Shown here: piece after piece, positions 31,342-40,351 of the stretch
Position numbering within the stretch: position 1 is the first letter of the stretch
Layout of the letters: each line of letters begins with the position of its first letter
NCBI GenBank assembly: GCA_011389935.1
Contig: JAABTJ010000022.1
Coordinates: 1-50,227, forward strand
Reading direction: 5' to 3'
Source of the DNA: Desulfobacteraceae bacterium
Lineage (GTDB): Bacteria > Desulfobacterota > Desulfobacteria > Desulfobacterales > Desulfosalsimonadaceae
DNA length: 50,227 nt
Position numbers and translations under genes: made by a program
The notes under the pieces: model-generated
The model's database searches: none
Seen by the model: only the letters and a program-made list of their open reading frames with translations
Told to the model about the DNA's origin: nothing

Positions 31342-31902
31342 ATGAACGTACTGGAAATCCTTTTCATCGCCGTGGCCCTTGCCATGGATGCATTCGCCGT
31401 TTCCGTGGCAGCAGGCACTTCGGGCCTGCTGGATACGGCCCGCGCCAGATTCCGGCTTTCTTTCCACCTGGGGTTTTTCCAGTTTTTCATGCCCATCATC
31501 GGTTGGTATGCAGGCATTCATGTTGCCCCGCTGGTTTCCTCGGTTGATCACTGGGTGGCCTTTGGCCTGCTTGTTTTTATCGGCGCCCGCATGATCGCAA
31601 GCGCTATTGACGACGATGGCGAAACGGTGAAAAAGGATCCCTCCAGGGGATACACCCTTGTTTTGCTGGCGGTCGCCACCAGCATCGACGCACTGGCCAT
31701 CGGATTTTCACTGGCCATGATCAATGTCGGCATCTGGTATCCGGCCGTGATGATCGGGATTGTCACGGCGGCCATGTCCCTTGCCGGCATCAGACTGGGG
31801 GGCTTTCTGGGACAATACGCAGGATCACGAATGGAAACCGTCGGCGGCGTGATCCTGATCATCATCGCACTGCGCATCCTGGTTTCCGGCCTTGCCGGTT
31901 GA
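31342..31902 (+). CDS. mntP: Manganese efflux pump MntP
   Basis: From MNVLEILFIAVALAMDAFAV (31342) the product has 186 residues and six predicted membrane segments. It shows the two DUF204 repeats with the conserved acidic motifs AMDAFAVS and ATSIDALAIGF, thought to carry Mn2+. It exports excess manganese across the inner membrane. A TTG start four codons earlier is possible. I looked for a Mn riboswitch (yybP-ykoY) in the 148-bp upstream region and did not see its conserved core. Confidence 0.92.
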   Translation: MNVLEILFIAVALAMDAFAVSVAAGTSGLLDTARARFRLSFHLGFFQFFMPIIGWYAGIHVAPLVSSVDHWVAFGLLVFIGARMIASAIDDDGETVKKDPSRGYTLVLLAVATSIDALAIGFSLAMINVGIWYPAVMIGIVTAAMSLAGIRLGGFLGQYAGSRMETVGGVILIIIALRILVSGLAG

Positions 31903-31929
31903 CACCTTCGAAAAACCCTCACCCCGATG

Positions 31930-32469
31930 TCACTTGCCTGCTATGGCGCTGTCTATCCACTTGTTTATGCGGAAGACCGTGCGGCGATCCCAATCGGCGG
32001 AGAGCCTGGCAGCAATAAAATACGTATAGAGCGTATAGATCAGGGAGACAATTTTTTCAACCAGGTATATCCGCTCCAGGACGGCCCCTTCCAGGTCTTC
32101 CTTTTTCTCCACTTTGCCGGTTTGCGGCGTTTTCAGGCTGCTTACGGCAAGACTTTCCCCTTTCAGATTGAACCGCCATTCATGTTCAGCGGTACAATAG
32201 ACCAGGTTGACCTCCGTCACTTTCCCCCCTTTTTTAAGGGCAATCAGGCCTTCTTCAAGACCGGCGCCGTCGCCGCGAATGGTGATGGTTTCCTCCCGGT
32301 TATGGCGGCTGTTTTCCAGCACCACGCGGTTGCCGATGGCAAGGGATGCAAGATCCGGATCCGCTTTTGTCAATATATCCGGATCGGTTTCGATTGTATA
32401 CCAGAGCCAGGTTAAAAACTCGTGCCCCAGAAACTTGTACCGGTTATACGCCACGGAGACATCAAGCAT
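31930..32469 (-). CDS. RdgC-like protein, C-terminal-half subunit
   Basis: The ATG at 32469, directly behind GGAGG, gives 179 residues. The start overlaps the stop of the preceding gene by 8 bp. The sequence (IALKKGGKVTEVNLVYCTAE through EGAVLERIYLVEKIVSLIYT) follows the same order as the C-terminal half of RdgC: a 'GK-V..L.L-W' strand pair, then an acidic linker, then a long helix. Together with the upstream product it would equal one RdgC, a ring-shaped DNA-binding protein that inhibits RecA-mediated strand exchange. The assignment of this half rests on weak similarity and on its neighbour. Confidence 0.6.
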   Translation of the reverse strand: MLDVSVAYNRYKFLGHEFLTWLWYTIETDPDILTKADPDLASLAIGNRVVLENSRHNREETITIRGDGAGLEEGLIALKKGGKVTEVNLVYCTAEHEWRFNLKGESLAVSSLKTPQTGKVEKKEDLEGAVLERIYLVEKIVSLIYTLYTYFIAARLSADWDRRTVFRINKWIDSAIAGK

Positions 32470-33088
32470 GGGCACCTCCGTCAAATGCGGCCGGGAATGC
32501 CTTGTGAAGGGCATCGATTTTTTCATCTGCAAGGCCTGAAAGAAGCTGCGCGGCGGTATACGGAAAAATCCGGACTATGCTCAGCTTGAAAGACTTTGAA
32601 AAAAGGGTCTCAAGCTCCTCGTTGGCCTCTTTCCTGTTGGACAAAAACCACAAATCACCGGCCTCCATGTGCCAGACGAGATCATACATGGAGGGCGTCG
32701 CCGGAATCCGGACGTAGAGCCGGTGCAGCACATCGTCTTTTATTTCCCGCTTTTCGTTTTTGGAAAGATGCTCCCTGTCGGTCCCTGCGAGCCTTTTTCT
32801 CATGGCCGTCTGGTAATGCTTGTTTACGATCTTTGCCGGAATGGATTTTTTGTCGATTCTCAGGGAAAAAACAAGGGACGTCCCGAAAACGAAACTGTCC
32901 GCCTCGAAATCCGGGGTGAAGGGTTTATCCGATGTGGTCCATCCGACGCTTTTGGACGCCGGATCGTTATCGATTTCACGGATCACGTGATTTTTCAAGC
33001 CTTCCCGGATGGTATCCATGACCGGTTCGGCCAGCGTTCCATTTACACGATAGCGGGTAAGCGAAAGGGTAGACGACAGCAACTGCAT
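32462..33088 (-). CDS. RdgC-like protein, N-terminal-half subunit
   Basis: The 208-residue product matches the N-terminal half of E. coli RdgC in pattern: SLTRYRVNG near the start, VGWTTSDKPF, FGTSLVFSLRIDKKSIPAKI, then LSKNEKREIKDDVLHRLYVR (compare the [20 protein letters not shown] segment of RdgC) and MYDLVWHMEAGDLWFLSN. RdgC normally has about 300 residues in one chain; here the gene stops after about two thirds and the remainder is in the overlapping gene 31930-32469. The 8-bp overlap with a good ribosome site argues for a functional two-subunit form rather than a frameshift error. Confidence 0.75.
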   Translation of the reverse strand: MQLLSSTLSLTRYRVNGTLAEPVMDTIREGLKNHVIREIDNDPASKSVGWTTSDKPFTPDFEADSFVFGTSLVFSLRIDKKSIPAKIVNKHYQTAMRKRLAGTDREHLSKNEKREIKDDVLHRLYVRIPATPSMYDLVWHMEAGDLWFLSNRKEANEELETLFSKSFKLSIVRIFPYTAAQLLSGLADEKIDALHKAFPAAFDGGAHA

Positions 33089-33240
33089 AAGAGCCTGCTT
33101 TCAAAGACATAAAGGTTCGACGATTCAAATGACGGCAAAGCCGGTACGAGTGAAGATTCATAACCCGACCGGCCGTTTTAAAGCAAGATTTTTTTAACGA
33201 AAGGGAAGGCTTCAGTGAAAAGGCGCGTTTTCTTCATGCG

Positions 33241-34704
33241 CTATCTGTGGTCTATTTCCATAAAACACATCGCCGGCTGAATGCCAAACGCCGAGGCATG
33301 GTGGGTGCTTTTAATGGTCCGCCGATATTGCCCGGTTTCAGGGTCCCGGCGATTCAAATCAACCACCTTTGCAGTAGAAAAGCGACCGGATTTCTCCTCT
33401 TTCAGTAAAAGCACTTTCGGCCGGCGATTTTTTTCAATGGATCCGCCTTCGCTGATCAAGCCCTTTTCCCCGGTATTCAGCACAACAAAAGTGCCGACCG
33501 GGAAAATCCCCACCATGTTTATGAACCATTTCACCAGAACCGGATCAAAATCCTTTCCGGACCTGGCGGCAATCATTCCCAGGGCCCGGTCCCGGGGGAC
33601 CGGTACCGGCCGATAAATGCGCGAAGAGGTAAGGGCATCGTAAACATCGCAGATTTCAATAATACGGCCGAAAAGACTTATGGGTCGCTTCCAGTTCACC
33701 TCCGGGTAACCGGACAGGTCGTACTTCAGGTGATGTTCAAACGGTCCGAGAACAATTCTTGCGATCAGGTCTGAACCGGCATGGAGCTTTAAAATCTGCC
33801 GGACACTGTTTAAGGAATGCTGCTGAACGACCTTGAATTCTTCCTCCGTTAAAGGGGTCGGCTTGTTGATGATTTCAAGGGGAATGTCTATTTTGCCAAG
33901 ATCATGAAAAAGAGCGCTGACACCCAAAAACACTTGCGAATTTTCTGAAAGCCCTATCTGCTGGCCGAGGCATATGGATAAAAGCGCCACATTGACCGAA
34001 TGGGTATACGTGTAATCATCATAATCCTGTATCGTGGCAATGCCAAGCAGTATCGAAGGGTCCTGGATTGCGAAATCCACGATTTCCTGGATGATCCGCA
34101 GGGGTTTTCGGATGCCGGGCCGCCGGTTTTCAATAACCCCCTGGCTGACATCTTTTAAGGAATTGTAGGCAAAAGAATACATCCGGTGCGCCATCTCCGC
34201 TTTTTCGGCATAAGGGATGCGGCTCTTTTGCCTGTTGCCGAATACGATTTCAACAAATGGTGGACCGGAAGCCGATAATTCGGCGACAAGCCATTTTGCA
34301 GGATCTTCCTTCTGTTTTGCCTCTATAATCAAACGGGCAAACCAATGGGCATGCGACGGGGATATCTCTGCAAATCGCCGATTGAACTTCAATCCGCTCA
34401 ACTGGAGTTCTTCAAACATGGAAAGCAGGCCGAATATATAAATGGCCCCCTGCCGCCGCATCAACAGCTTCTGGCCGGAAAAGAAAAGGCGGCCGTGGCG
34501 GGCTTCCAAAACGATCTCTTCGCTTTCAGTCAAGAGCTGATTGCCGGCATGGATAAATTCTGTTGACGCCCGGACGGCCAAACGGTTTTCCGCACCATGG
34601 ATCCGGGGGATCTGTAAAAGCCGAAAAAGACGCCGGATAAACACTTCCCGCATCGACTGTACATCCGGTGCTGCCCCTTTTGCCGTATTCGTTTTATCGT
34701 CCAT
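33241..34704 (-). CDS. HD-GYP domain protein, probable cyclic-di-GMP phosphodiesterase
   Basis: The 487-residue protein has an N-terminal region (about 1-190) with no recognised domain and a C-terminal HD-GYP domain (about 205-400). The metal site HTHSVNVALLSICLG, the HD motif LFHDLGKIDIP and the GYP motif HHLKYDLSGYPEVNW are all present, so it is likely active against cyclic di-GMP. A later segment resembles the usual tail (GIFPVGTFVVLNTGEKGLI). It overlaps the HEAT-repeat gene upstream by 11 bp; the pair is co-transcribed. There is no receiver domain, so input is unknown. Confidence 0.88.
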   Translation of the reverse strand: MDDKTNTAKGAAPDVQSMREVFIRRLFRLLQIPRIHGAENRLAVRASTEFIHAGNQLLTESEEIVLEARHGRLFFSGQKLLMRRQGAIYIFGLLSMFEELQLSGLKFNRRFAEISPSHAHWFARLIIEAKQKEDPAKWLVAELSASGPPFVEIVFGNRQKSRIPYAEKAEMAHRMYSFAYNSLKDVSQGVIENRRPGIRKPLRIIQEIVDFAIQDPSILLGIATIQDYDDYTYTHSVNVALLSICLGQQIGLSENSQVFLGVSALFHDLGKIDIPLEIINKPTPLTEEEFKVVQQHSLNSVRQILKLHAGSDLIARIVLGPFEHHLKYDLSGYPEVNWKRPISLFGRIIEICDVYDALTSSRIYRPVPVPRDRALGMIAARSGKDFDPVLVKWFINMVGIFPVGTFVVLNTGEKGLISEGGSIEKNRRPKVLLLKEEKSGRFSTAKVVDLNRRDPETGQYRRTIKSTHHASAFGIQPAMCFMEIDHR

Positions 34705-36421
34705 GGGTATCTATTGATTGGAAGATTTTGCCATACGCCCTGCGAATGGACGGCCAGAGACTTTTGGAAGCCCTTTTGAGCAGAACCTCGGCTTCAGGGT
34801 CCTGCTGGTGCATCAATCCGGTCAAAGCGCCCTGCCTGTGAATGGCCTGCACCCGCCCCCCCCGCCATGGCCGGCCAAACAATCGGCCTTTAAAAAATAA
34901 AAGCGCTTCGTTTGCACCGATGCGCCCCAGCGCCTCATAGAGCAGAATTGCCGAGGCCCTGTGATCCGGGGAAAAGCGCGTTGTGTTGATATAGTGGATT
35001 AAAACGGCTTCCGTTTCCGCATTTTTTGTCCGTATGAGAAAATGAAATATGGTTTGTTTTACGATTGGATCCGTATCAAAAATAAACGGCAACGCATGCG
35101 CATAGGGAGGAGGGGCAATCATGGTCAACGCCTTGACGGCAACCCTTTGCAGCAGAACGTCTTCACTTCGGGCGCATTCCAGAAGAATCGGAACGTGATC
35201 GGTCTTTCCAAGACGGCTTAAATTCATGACTGCCTGCCTTGCCACGGCAGGGGAAGAGCTTCTTGCAAGCTGATAAAGAGGGCGCGGATCTTTCGACGCC
35301 AGACCCATGACGGCCCTGTTCATATGGTTCCGGACCGCCGGAGATGACGCTTCAAGGAGCATCGGCCCCAGGGTCAATATGCTCTCCGGCGCAAGGCTGC
35401 CAAGCATCTCTTCGAGGTCCTGCAACATGGCCGCGTCCCGCACGCGGTTATCCTGCAGGCAACCGGGAAGCGAATTCAGTATACGGGGGCTGGAAATCAT
35501 CATCAGAAAATCATCCAGAAGGGGCAGCGCCCAGTGGTTGTCAACCCGGTATTTTTCATAAATCGTATGAACATTGCGAAGAAACCTGCCGGCCGAGTCA
35601 AACTCGCAGCGGGTCAACGTCCGCTTGAAGCATTCAAGGATCACGGCCAGAATACTGGAGAAATCTTCCTTCCCCCTCTGTTCTTTCAGGATCATCAAAA
35701 ACACGTCGAAAATATCCTGGTCGAATGTCCTTGTATTTTCATATTCGACCATCCTGCGGGTCATTTCGAGATCTTCCGGGGAAAGCCGCCACAAATCCGG
35801 TTTGTCCGGGCGGATTCGATCTTCATTTCCGGTAAGGACGAGGCCCGCGTTCATGCCGGATGCAACGGCCTTTTTTTCGCCAACCTTTACGCCGGTGAGA
35901 TCGAGCAGAGGTTCATCTTTCCACAAATTGTCGTTGGTGGCATACTTTATCCCCGTCAAGCGGGCCTCCCACATATCCGTGACAATATCCCCCTCGGCGT
36001 CGTCCTCCATCACTTTGCGGCGACTGACAATCTTGACAAACCATTCAAACTCTTCCTGGTCGATCGCTTCTGAAAACACGAGGTACTGTATACCGTCACG
36101 ATAACATTTATACGCCAACTCCTCGTGGAAACGGCTTTTGCGGGAGATATCCTTTCCTTTGTACTGGAGATGGTTTTTTTCGACCCCGGCAACAAAACTT
36201 CCATACCGGCGAATAAAGCTTTCAAGCGTCTCAAATGCCTCTTCAAGGGATCTTCGGGAAATGGCGTGGTTTTCGGGATAAAGCGTTATATTCTGAACAG
36301 CGAGGACCATCTTGTCCGCAACCTGCAGGGCATCGGCCAGTTCATCGTCCGGAAACGATCCCTTGCCTTCCGGAGGCGCCCGGTTTTCATCAAGGTCAAC
36401 CGTTGTTTCACGTGAGTTCAT
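34694..36421 (-). CDS. HEAT-repeat-containing protein of unknown function
   Basis: From MNSRETTVDLDENRAPPEGK (36421) the product has 575 residues. It is soluble and mostly helical. The last half contains repeated helix pairs of HEAT type (AMLQDLEEMLGSLAPESILT; APAVARQAVMNLSRLG-like; VLLQRVAVKALTMIAPPPYA), which usually form a protein-binding scaffold. The first half (about 35-165) contains EDDAEGDIV-type acidic linkers and no recognised domain. The 11-bp overlap with the HD-GYP gene suggests the two proteins act together, perhaps with this one as partner or adaptor (inference). Confidence 0.8.
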   Translation of the reverse strand: MNSRETTVDLDENRAPPEGKGSFPDDELADALQVADKMVLAVQNITLYPENHAISRRSLEEAFETLESFIRRYGSFVAGVEKNHLQYKGKDISRKSRFHEELAYKCYRDGIQYLVFSEAIDQEEFEWFVKIVSRRKVMEDDAEGDIVTDMWEARLTGIKYATNDNLWKDEPLLDLTGVKVGEKKAVASGMNAGLVLTGNEDRIRPDKPDLWRLSPEDLEMTRRMVEYENTRTFDQDIFDVFLMILKEQRGKEDFSSILAVILECFKRTLTRCEFDSAGRFLRNVHTIYEKYRVDNHWALPLLDDFLMMISSPRILNSLPGCLQDNRVRDAAMLQDLEEMLGSLAPESILTLGPMLLEASSPAVRNHMNRAVMGLASKDPRPLYQLARSSSPAVARQAVMNLSRLGKTDHVPILLECARSEDVLLQRVAVKALTMIAPPPYAHALPFIFDTDPIVKQTIFHFLIRTKNAETEAVLIHYINTTRFSPDHRASAILLYEALGRIGANEALLFFKGRLFGRPWRGGRVQAIHRQGALTGLMHQQDPEAEVLLKRASKSLWPSIRRAYGKIFQSIDTHGR

Positions 36422-36648
36422 ATAATCCGGCAAAGAAGCACGATGAAAGGGTACCAAACAAAGTACGGCTGCAAACAAGACAAACGTAGGTGGATTAACA
36501 AAACAGCCGATCCATCAAAAGCTTTATTATATCGTTTTGATAAACACCATGCAAGCATATCCATATCTCACAAACCGGAATTTCCGGAAAACCTTTGCAA
36601 ATGGAGGGTTTCGGAAGAGATCGCCCAAAACACGCCCAATGATTTTTG

Positions 36649-36677
36649 TTGATTGTCGTGCAACCGTTGCGTATACT
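36649..36677 (+). promoter_or_regulatory. Sigma-70-type promoter of the EndoQ-UvrD gene
   Basis: TTGATT (36649-36654), a 17-bp spacer and TATACT (36672-36677), with the start near 36684 and a leader of about 120 nt to the chosen start codon at 36807. Between 36422 and 36806 I see no gene apart from this promoter and leader; an in-frame upstream extension of the helicase frame is open but begins before the promoter. Confidence 0.65.
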
Positions 36678-36699
36678 GTCGCCGATGTAAAACCCGTGC

Positions 36700-36721
36700 T
36701 TCGGGAAATATTTTTCCCGAA
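36700..36721. promoter_or_regulatory. 22-bp perfect palindrome in the helicase leader
   Basis: TTCGGGAAA and TTTCCCGAA flank a four-base TATT centre, 20 bp downstream of the predicted transcription start. It could be an operator for a dimeric regulator or a leader hairpin. A weaker ACGGT/ACCGT stem followed by T's lies just after it (36735-36757), so a transcription-stop decision in the leader is conceivable. Confidence 0.5.
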
Positions 36722-36806
36722 TTACCGATACGATACGGTTTTTTTTGACCGTTTTTCCAGAATCCGTAAAAGACCGCCGGCTTTTGATAAACAGATACCA
36801 CCGCCA

Positions 36807-39800
36807 ATGACATTCATCGCCGATCTTCACATTCATTCCCGGTTTTCCAGGGCAACGGCCAGAAACCTGGATCCGGAACATATATACATGGCTGCCCGGA
36901 AAAAAGGCATCACGGTCGTCGGAACCGGTGATTTCACGCATCCGGGGTGGTTTGCCGAGCTCGAAGAAAAGCTGGTCCCCGCCGAACCCGGCCTTTTCCG
37001 GCTCAAAGACGATCTTGCCGCCGCATGCGAAGCGCAGCTCAGCCTCCCGGTCGGACGCCCCGTGCGGTTTATGCTGAGCGCCGAGATCAGCACTATTTAC
37101 AAAAAATACGGGGCCACCCGGAAACTTCACCACCTTGTATTCTTTTCCGAATTTTCCGATGTGGAAAAATTCAATGCGCGACTGTCGGGCATCGGCAACC
37201 TTAAATCCGACGGCCGCCCCATTTTGGGGCTGGACTCCAGAAACCTTCTTGAAATCGCCCTGGAGACCGCTCCCGACACCTTTCTGATTCCCGCACACAT
37301 ATGGACCCCCTGGTTTTCCCTCTACGGCTCCAGGTCCGGGTTTGACAGCATAAAAGAGTGTTTCGACGATCTTTCCGAGCACATTTTTGCCGTAGAAACC
37401 GGCCTTTCCTCGGATCCGCCCATGAACTGGCGGGTGGCAGACCTGGACGGCATCACCCTGGTTTCCAATTCCGATGCCCATTCCCCGGCCAATCTCGGCC
37501 GGGAAGCCAACCTGTTTGACACGGAACTCTCCTATGACGCAATGGTTCGTGCCATGCAAACCGGGGACCCTGAAAAATTCAAAGGCACCATCGAGTTTTT
37601 TCCGGAAGAGGGGAAGTATCACCAGGACGGTCATCGCAAATGCAACGTCAATTTTCACCCCCGCCAAACCCGGGCGGAAAGCTCGATATGCCCGGTATGC
37701 GGACATGAACTGACCCTGGGGGTGCTTCACCGGGTAGAGGCCCTTGCCGGCCGTCCCGAAGGGGAAAAACCGGCATTGACCCACCCGTTTTACAGCCTGA
37801 TCCCCCTGGCCGAAATTCTGTCCGAACTGCTGAAGGTGGGGCCCAAAACAAAAAAAGTCCTGACCGCATACGAAAAATCCATTCAAATGATAGGCCCTGA
37901 ACTGGACATCCTGCTTCATTCGCCGAAAGACGCCCTTGCCGATACGGGGATCATGCTCCTCGAGGAAGCCGTCTCCCGGATGCGGGAAGGCCGGGTTTAC
38001 TGTAAACCCGGTTATGACGGCGAGTACGGGCGGGTCACCGTTTTTACGCCGGAAGAACGCGACCGCCTTATCGGCCAGAAAAATCTGTTTTTCACCGCCG
38101 AAGAAAAAACACCGGCGGCCGCCCCCGTTTCTCCGCAGGAAAAGGATTCGCCGAAACGGAAAAAAAAACCGCAAAGCAATGATTTTTTTAACAACACGGC
38201 CGGAGAAGAAACCCGCACACCAAACGATGCACAGAGCCTCATGGCCGGATTAAATGATGCCCAGAAAAAAGCGGTCACGCATCCCGGCGGCCCCATAATT
38301 ATCGTGGCCGGCCCGGGAACTGGAAAAACCCGGACACTGACGTGCAGGATTGCCTGCCTGCTGAAAAACGGCATCGCTTCCGCCGATAACATGCTTGCGG
38401 TTACATTCACCAACAAGGCGGCCCGGGAAATGAAAGAACGACTGGAAAAAATGCTCGGGGAGAAAACGCAGCTGCCCCGGGTGAACACATTTCACGGCGT
38501 GTGCTTTTCCATGCTGAAAGATATCGAAGAAGCGCACGACCACTCCATTGCGGACGATTTGGACAGGCGCGACCTGATCCGGGAGGCGGTCCGGCAGGCC
38601 GGCGGCGATGAAAAAAGGGAAGCGAAAGCCGAGGCATTCGCCCGCGGCATCGCATTGGCCAAACAGAGGCTCCTGCTGCCTGAAGACGATCTTGGAGAGG
38701 TTTCCGAAGGGCTCGATCCCAAATACCTCTGCGCCGTCTACCGTGCATACCGGGATCTTCTCTCTGCGGCAAACCAATACGACTATGACGACCTGGTTTC
38801 AAAAACAGTGATGCACCTGCGGGCATCCCCGGGCATACAGCAGCGATACCGGCACCTGTTTTCCCATGTTTTTGTCGATGAATACCAGGACCTCAACTAC
38901 GCCCAGTATTGCCTGGTGCGCCTGCTCGTCCCCGAAGACGGCAACATATGCGTAATCGGCGATCCCGACCAGTCCATATACGGTTTTGCAGGCGCTGACG
39001 CGGCTTTTTTCCAGCGCTTCATCGACGATTACCCTGCCGCCGCCGTCATACGCCTGGACCGCAACTACCGATCGACGGAGACGATTCTGCACGCCGCCGA
39101 CCGGATCATCGCCCCGTACAGCATCGATTCCGCGCGAACGCGCATATATTCCGACATAGAGGGCGCAGGCCGCCCGGAGGAAACCCGCGTCAACCTGCTG
39201 AAAGCCGGGACAGATGCCCATGAAGCCGTCCTCGTCGGGAAAATGATCGAACAGATGATCGGCGGGCTCGGATTTTCCTATCATGATTTTTCAGAAAACG
39301 CGGCCGGCCATAGTGCAGGGGCGTCTTTTTCCGATTTTGCCGTGCTGTACCGCACCCGCGCACAGGGCGATGTACTCGAAGAGACGTTTGCACGTGCCGG
39401 CATCCCCTGCCAGAGAGCAGACAAGCGTTCAATCATGGGGCTCCCGGGAATCCGGGAGATCCTCTGCGCAATGAAGGTGATGGAAGGGTGGGGGTCATAC
39501 CCGGATGTGGCCCGGCTGATCAAATGGACCCTGCCGGATTTTGACCCCGACGATCTGTCCGCACTGGTGTCATGGGGTTTCAAAAACGGCTACATGGTCA
39601 ACGGATTGCTTGCCGAAGCGCATCGTCTGGATATAGCGGGAATAAGCCCCAGGGGGCGCAGCCGGATAAACGAATTTTTATCCCGGCTTGCCGGAATGTC
39701 GTCACGCATCAGCGCGCTTCCGATAGAAGACAAACTGGACCGCATCATCGAAAACTTTTTCACGGGTATTCCCGGTTCGGATATGAAACACGATGGTGCC

Positions 39801-40238
39801 TTCTCCTGGCTGAAACAAACAGCCGGTGCGTACGGCGACAACACGGCGGCGTTTTTGGAAACCGTCGCGCTTCAGACGGATCCGGATTTTGCGGCGCCCC
39901 AGGCAGAGAAAGTTTCCCTGATGACCATGCACGCATCCAAAGGGCTCGAATTTCCGGTCGTTTTCATAACAGGATGCGAAGACGGCCTGGCACCCTTTCG
40001 CCGGCGAGACAAAAAAACGGATCTGGCGGAGGAACGGCGATTGTTTTATGTGTCGCTGACCCGTGCTGAAAGGATCCTGTTTTTATGCCTGGCGGAAAGC
40101 CGAAACATCTACGGAAAAGCGGAGGACCGCTCTCCTTCCCCGTATCTGTCCGAAATAGCGGACATGGTAGAAGAATCCCCCCCTGACGAATCGTTTAGAC
40201 CCAAAGCAAAGCAGGTTCAACTGACCCTTTTTTCATAA
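36807..40238 (+). CDS. Endonuclease Q (PHP)-UvrD-type helicase fusion protein
   Basis: The 1143-residue product begins MTFIADLHIHSRFSRATARN. Residues about 1-400 match EndoQ: PHP metal motifs (DLHIHS, GTGDFTHP, SDAHSP) and a zinc-type cluster around 280-300 (CNVNFHP, CPVCGHELTLGVLHRVE). EndoQ nicks DNA 5' of deaminated bases. After a lysine-rich linker (about 430-475) comes a superfamily-1 helicase: AGPGTGKT (about 498-505), TFTNKAAREM, VDEYQDLNY (about 690), GDPDQSIYGF, LDRNYRST, MTMHASKGLEFP and FYVSLTRAER. The C-terminus QLTLFS fits the sliding-clamp-binding consensus QL(S/D)LF. It likely combines lesion incision with strand removal. The ribosome site at this start is weak, so an earlier start cannot be excluded. 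Confidence 0.88.
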   Translation: MTFIADLHIHSRFSRATARNLDPEHIYMAARKKGITVVGTGDFTHPGWFAELEEKLVPAEPGLFRLKDDLAAACEAQLSLPVGRPVRFMLSAEISTIYKKYGATRKLHHLVFFSEFSDVEKFNARLSGIGNLKSDGRPILGLDSRNLLEIALETAPDTFLIPAHIWTPWFSLYGSRSGFDSIKECFDDLSEHIFAVETGLSSDPPMNWRVADLDGITLVSNSDAHSPANLGREANLFDTELSYDAMVRAMQTGDPEKFKGTIEFFPEEGKYHQDGHRKCNVNFHPRQTRAESSICPVCGHELTLGVLHRVEALAGRPEGEKPALTHPFYSLIPLAEILSELLKVGPKTKKVLTAYEKSIQMIGPELDILLHSPKDALADTGIMLLEEAVSRMREGRVYCKPGYDGEYGRVTVFTPEERDRLIGQKNLFFTAEEKTPAAAPVSPQEKDSPKRKKKPQSNDFFNNTAGEETRTPNDAQSLMAGLNDAQKKAVTHPGGPIIIVAGPGTGKTRTLTCRIACLLKNGIASADNMLAVTFTNKAAREMKERLEKMLGEKTQLPRVNTFHGVCFSMLKDIEEAHDHSIADDLDRRDLIREAVRQAGGDEKREAKAEAFARGIALAKQRLLLPEDDLGEVSEGLDPKYLCAVYRAYRDLLSAANQYDYDDLVSKTVMHLRASPGIQQRYRHLFSHVFVDEYQDLNYAQYCLVRLLVPEDGNICVIGDPDQSIYGFAGADAAFFQRFIDDYPAAAVIRLDRNYRSTETILHAADRIIAPYSIDSARTRIYSDIEGAGRPEETRVNLLKAGTDAHEAVLVGKMIEQMIGGLGFSYHDFSENAAGHSAGASFSDFAVLYRTRAQGDVLEETFARAGIPCQRADKRSIMGLPGIREILCAMKVMEGWGSYPDVARLIKWTLPDFDPDDLSALVSWGFKNGYMVNGLLAEAHRLDIAGISPRGRSRINEFLSRLAGMSSRISALPIEDKLDRIIENFFTGIPGSDMKHDGAFSWLKQTAGAYGDNTAAFLETVALQTDPDFAAPQAEKVSLMTMHASKGLEFPVVFITGCEDGLAPFRRRDKKTDLAEERRLFYVSLTRAERILFLCLAESRNIYGKAEDRSPSPYLSEIADMVEESPPDESFRPKAKQVQLTLFS

Positions 40239-40351
40239 AACCGGAACAAATGGAGAAAAGCGCATTTTCCCGGTTGAATATTGGGGACGATTTTGTCAAT
40301 ATAACGCGTGCAAAAATGCGGGATAAAGCAAAAACCAAGGAAACTGGACCC

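Noticed and set aside
32462..32532. Frameshift or sequencing error breaking rdgC
   Set aside because: The second gene has its own GGAGG site and ATG at the right spacing, which favours a true split.
36495..38174. 559-codon minus-strand frame opposite the EndoQ part
   Set aside because: It runs antisense across PHP motifs and the promoter region, with no family resemblance.
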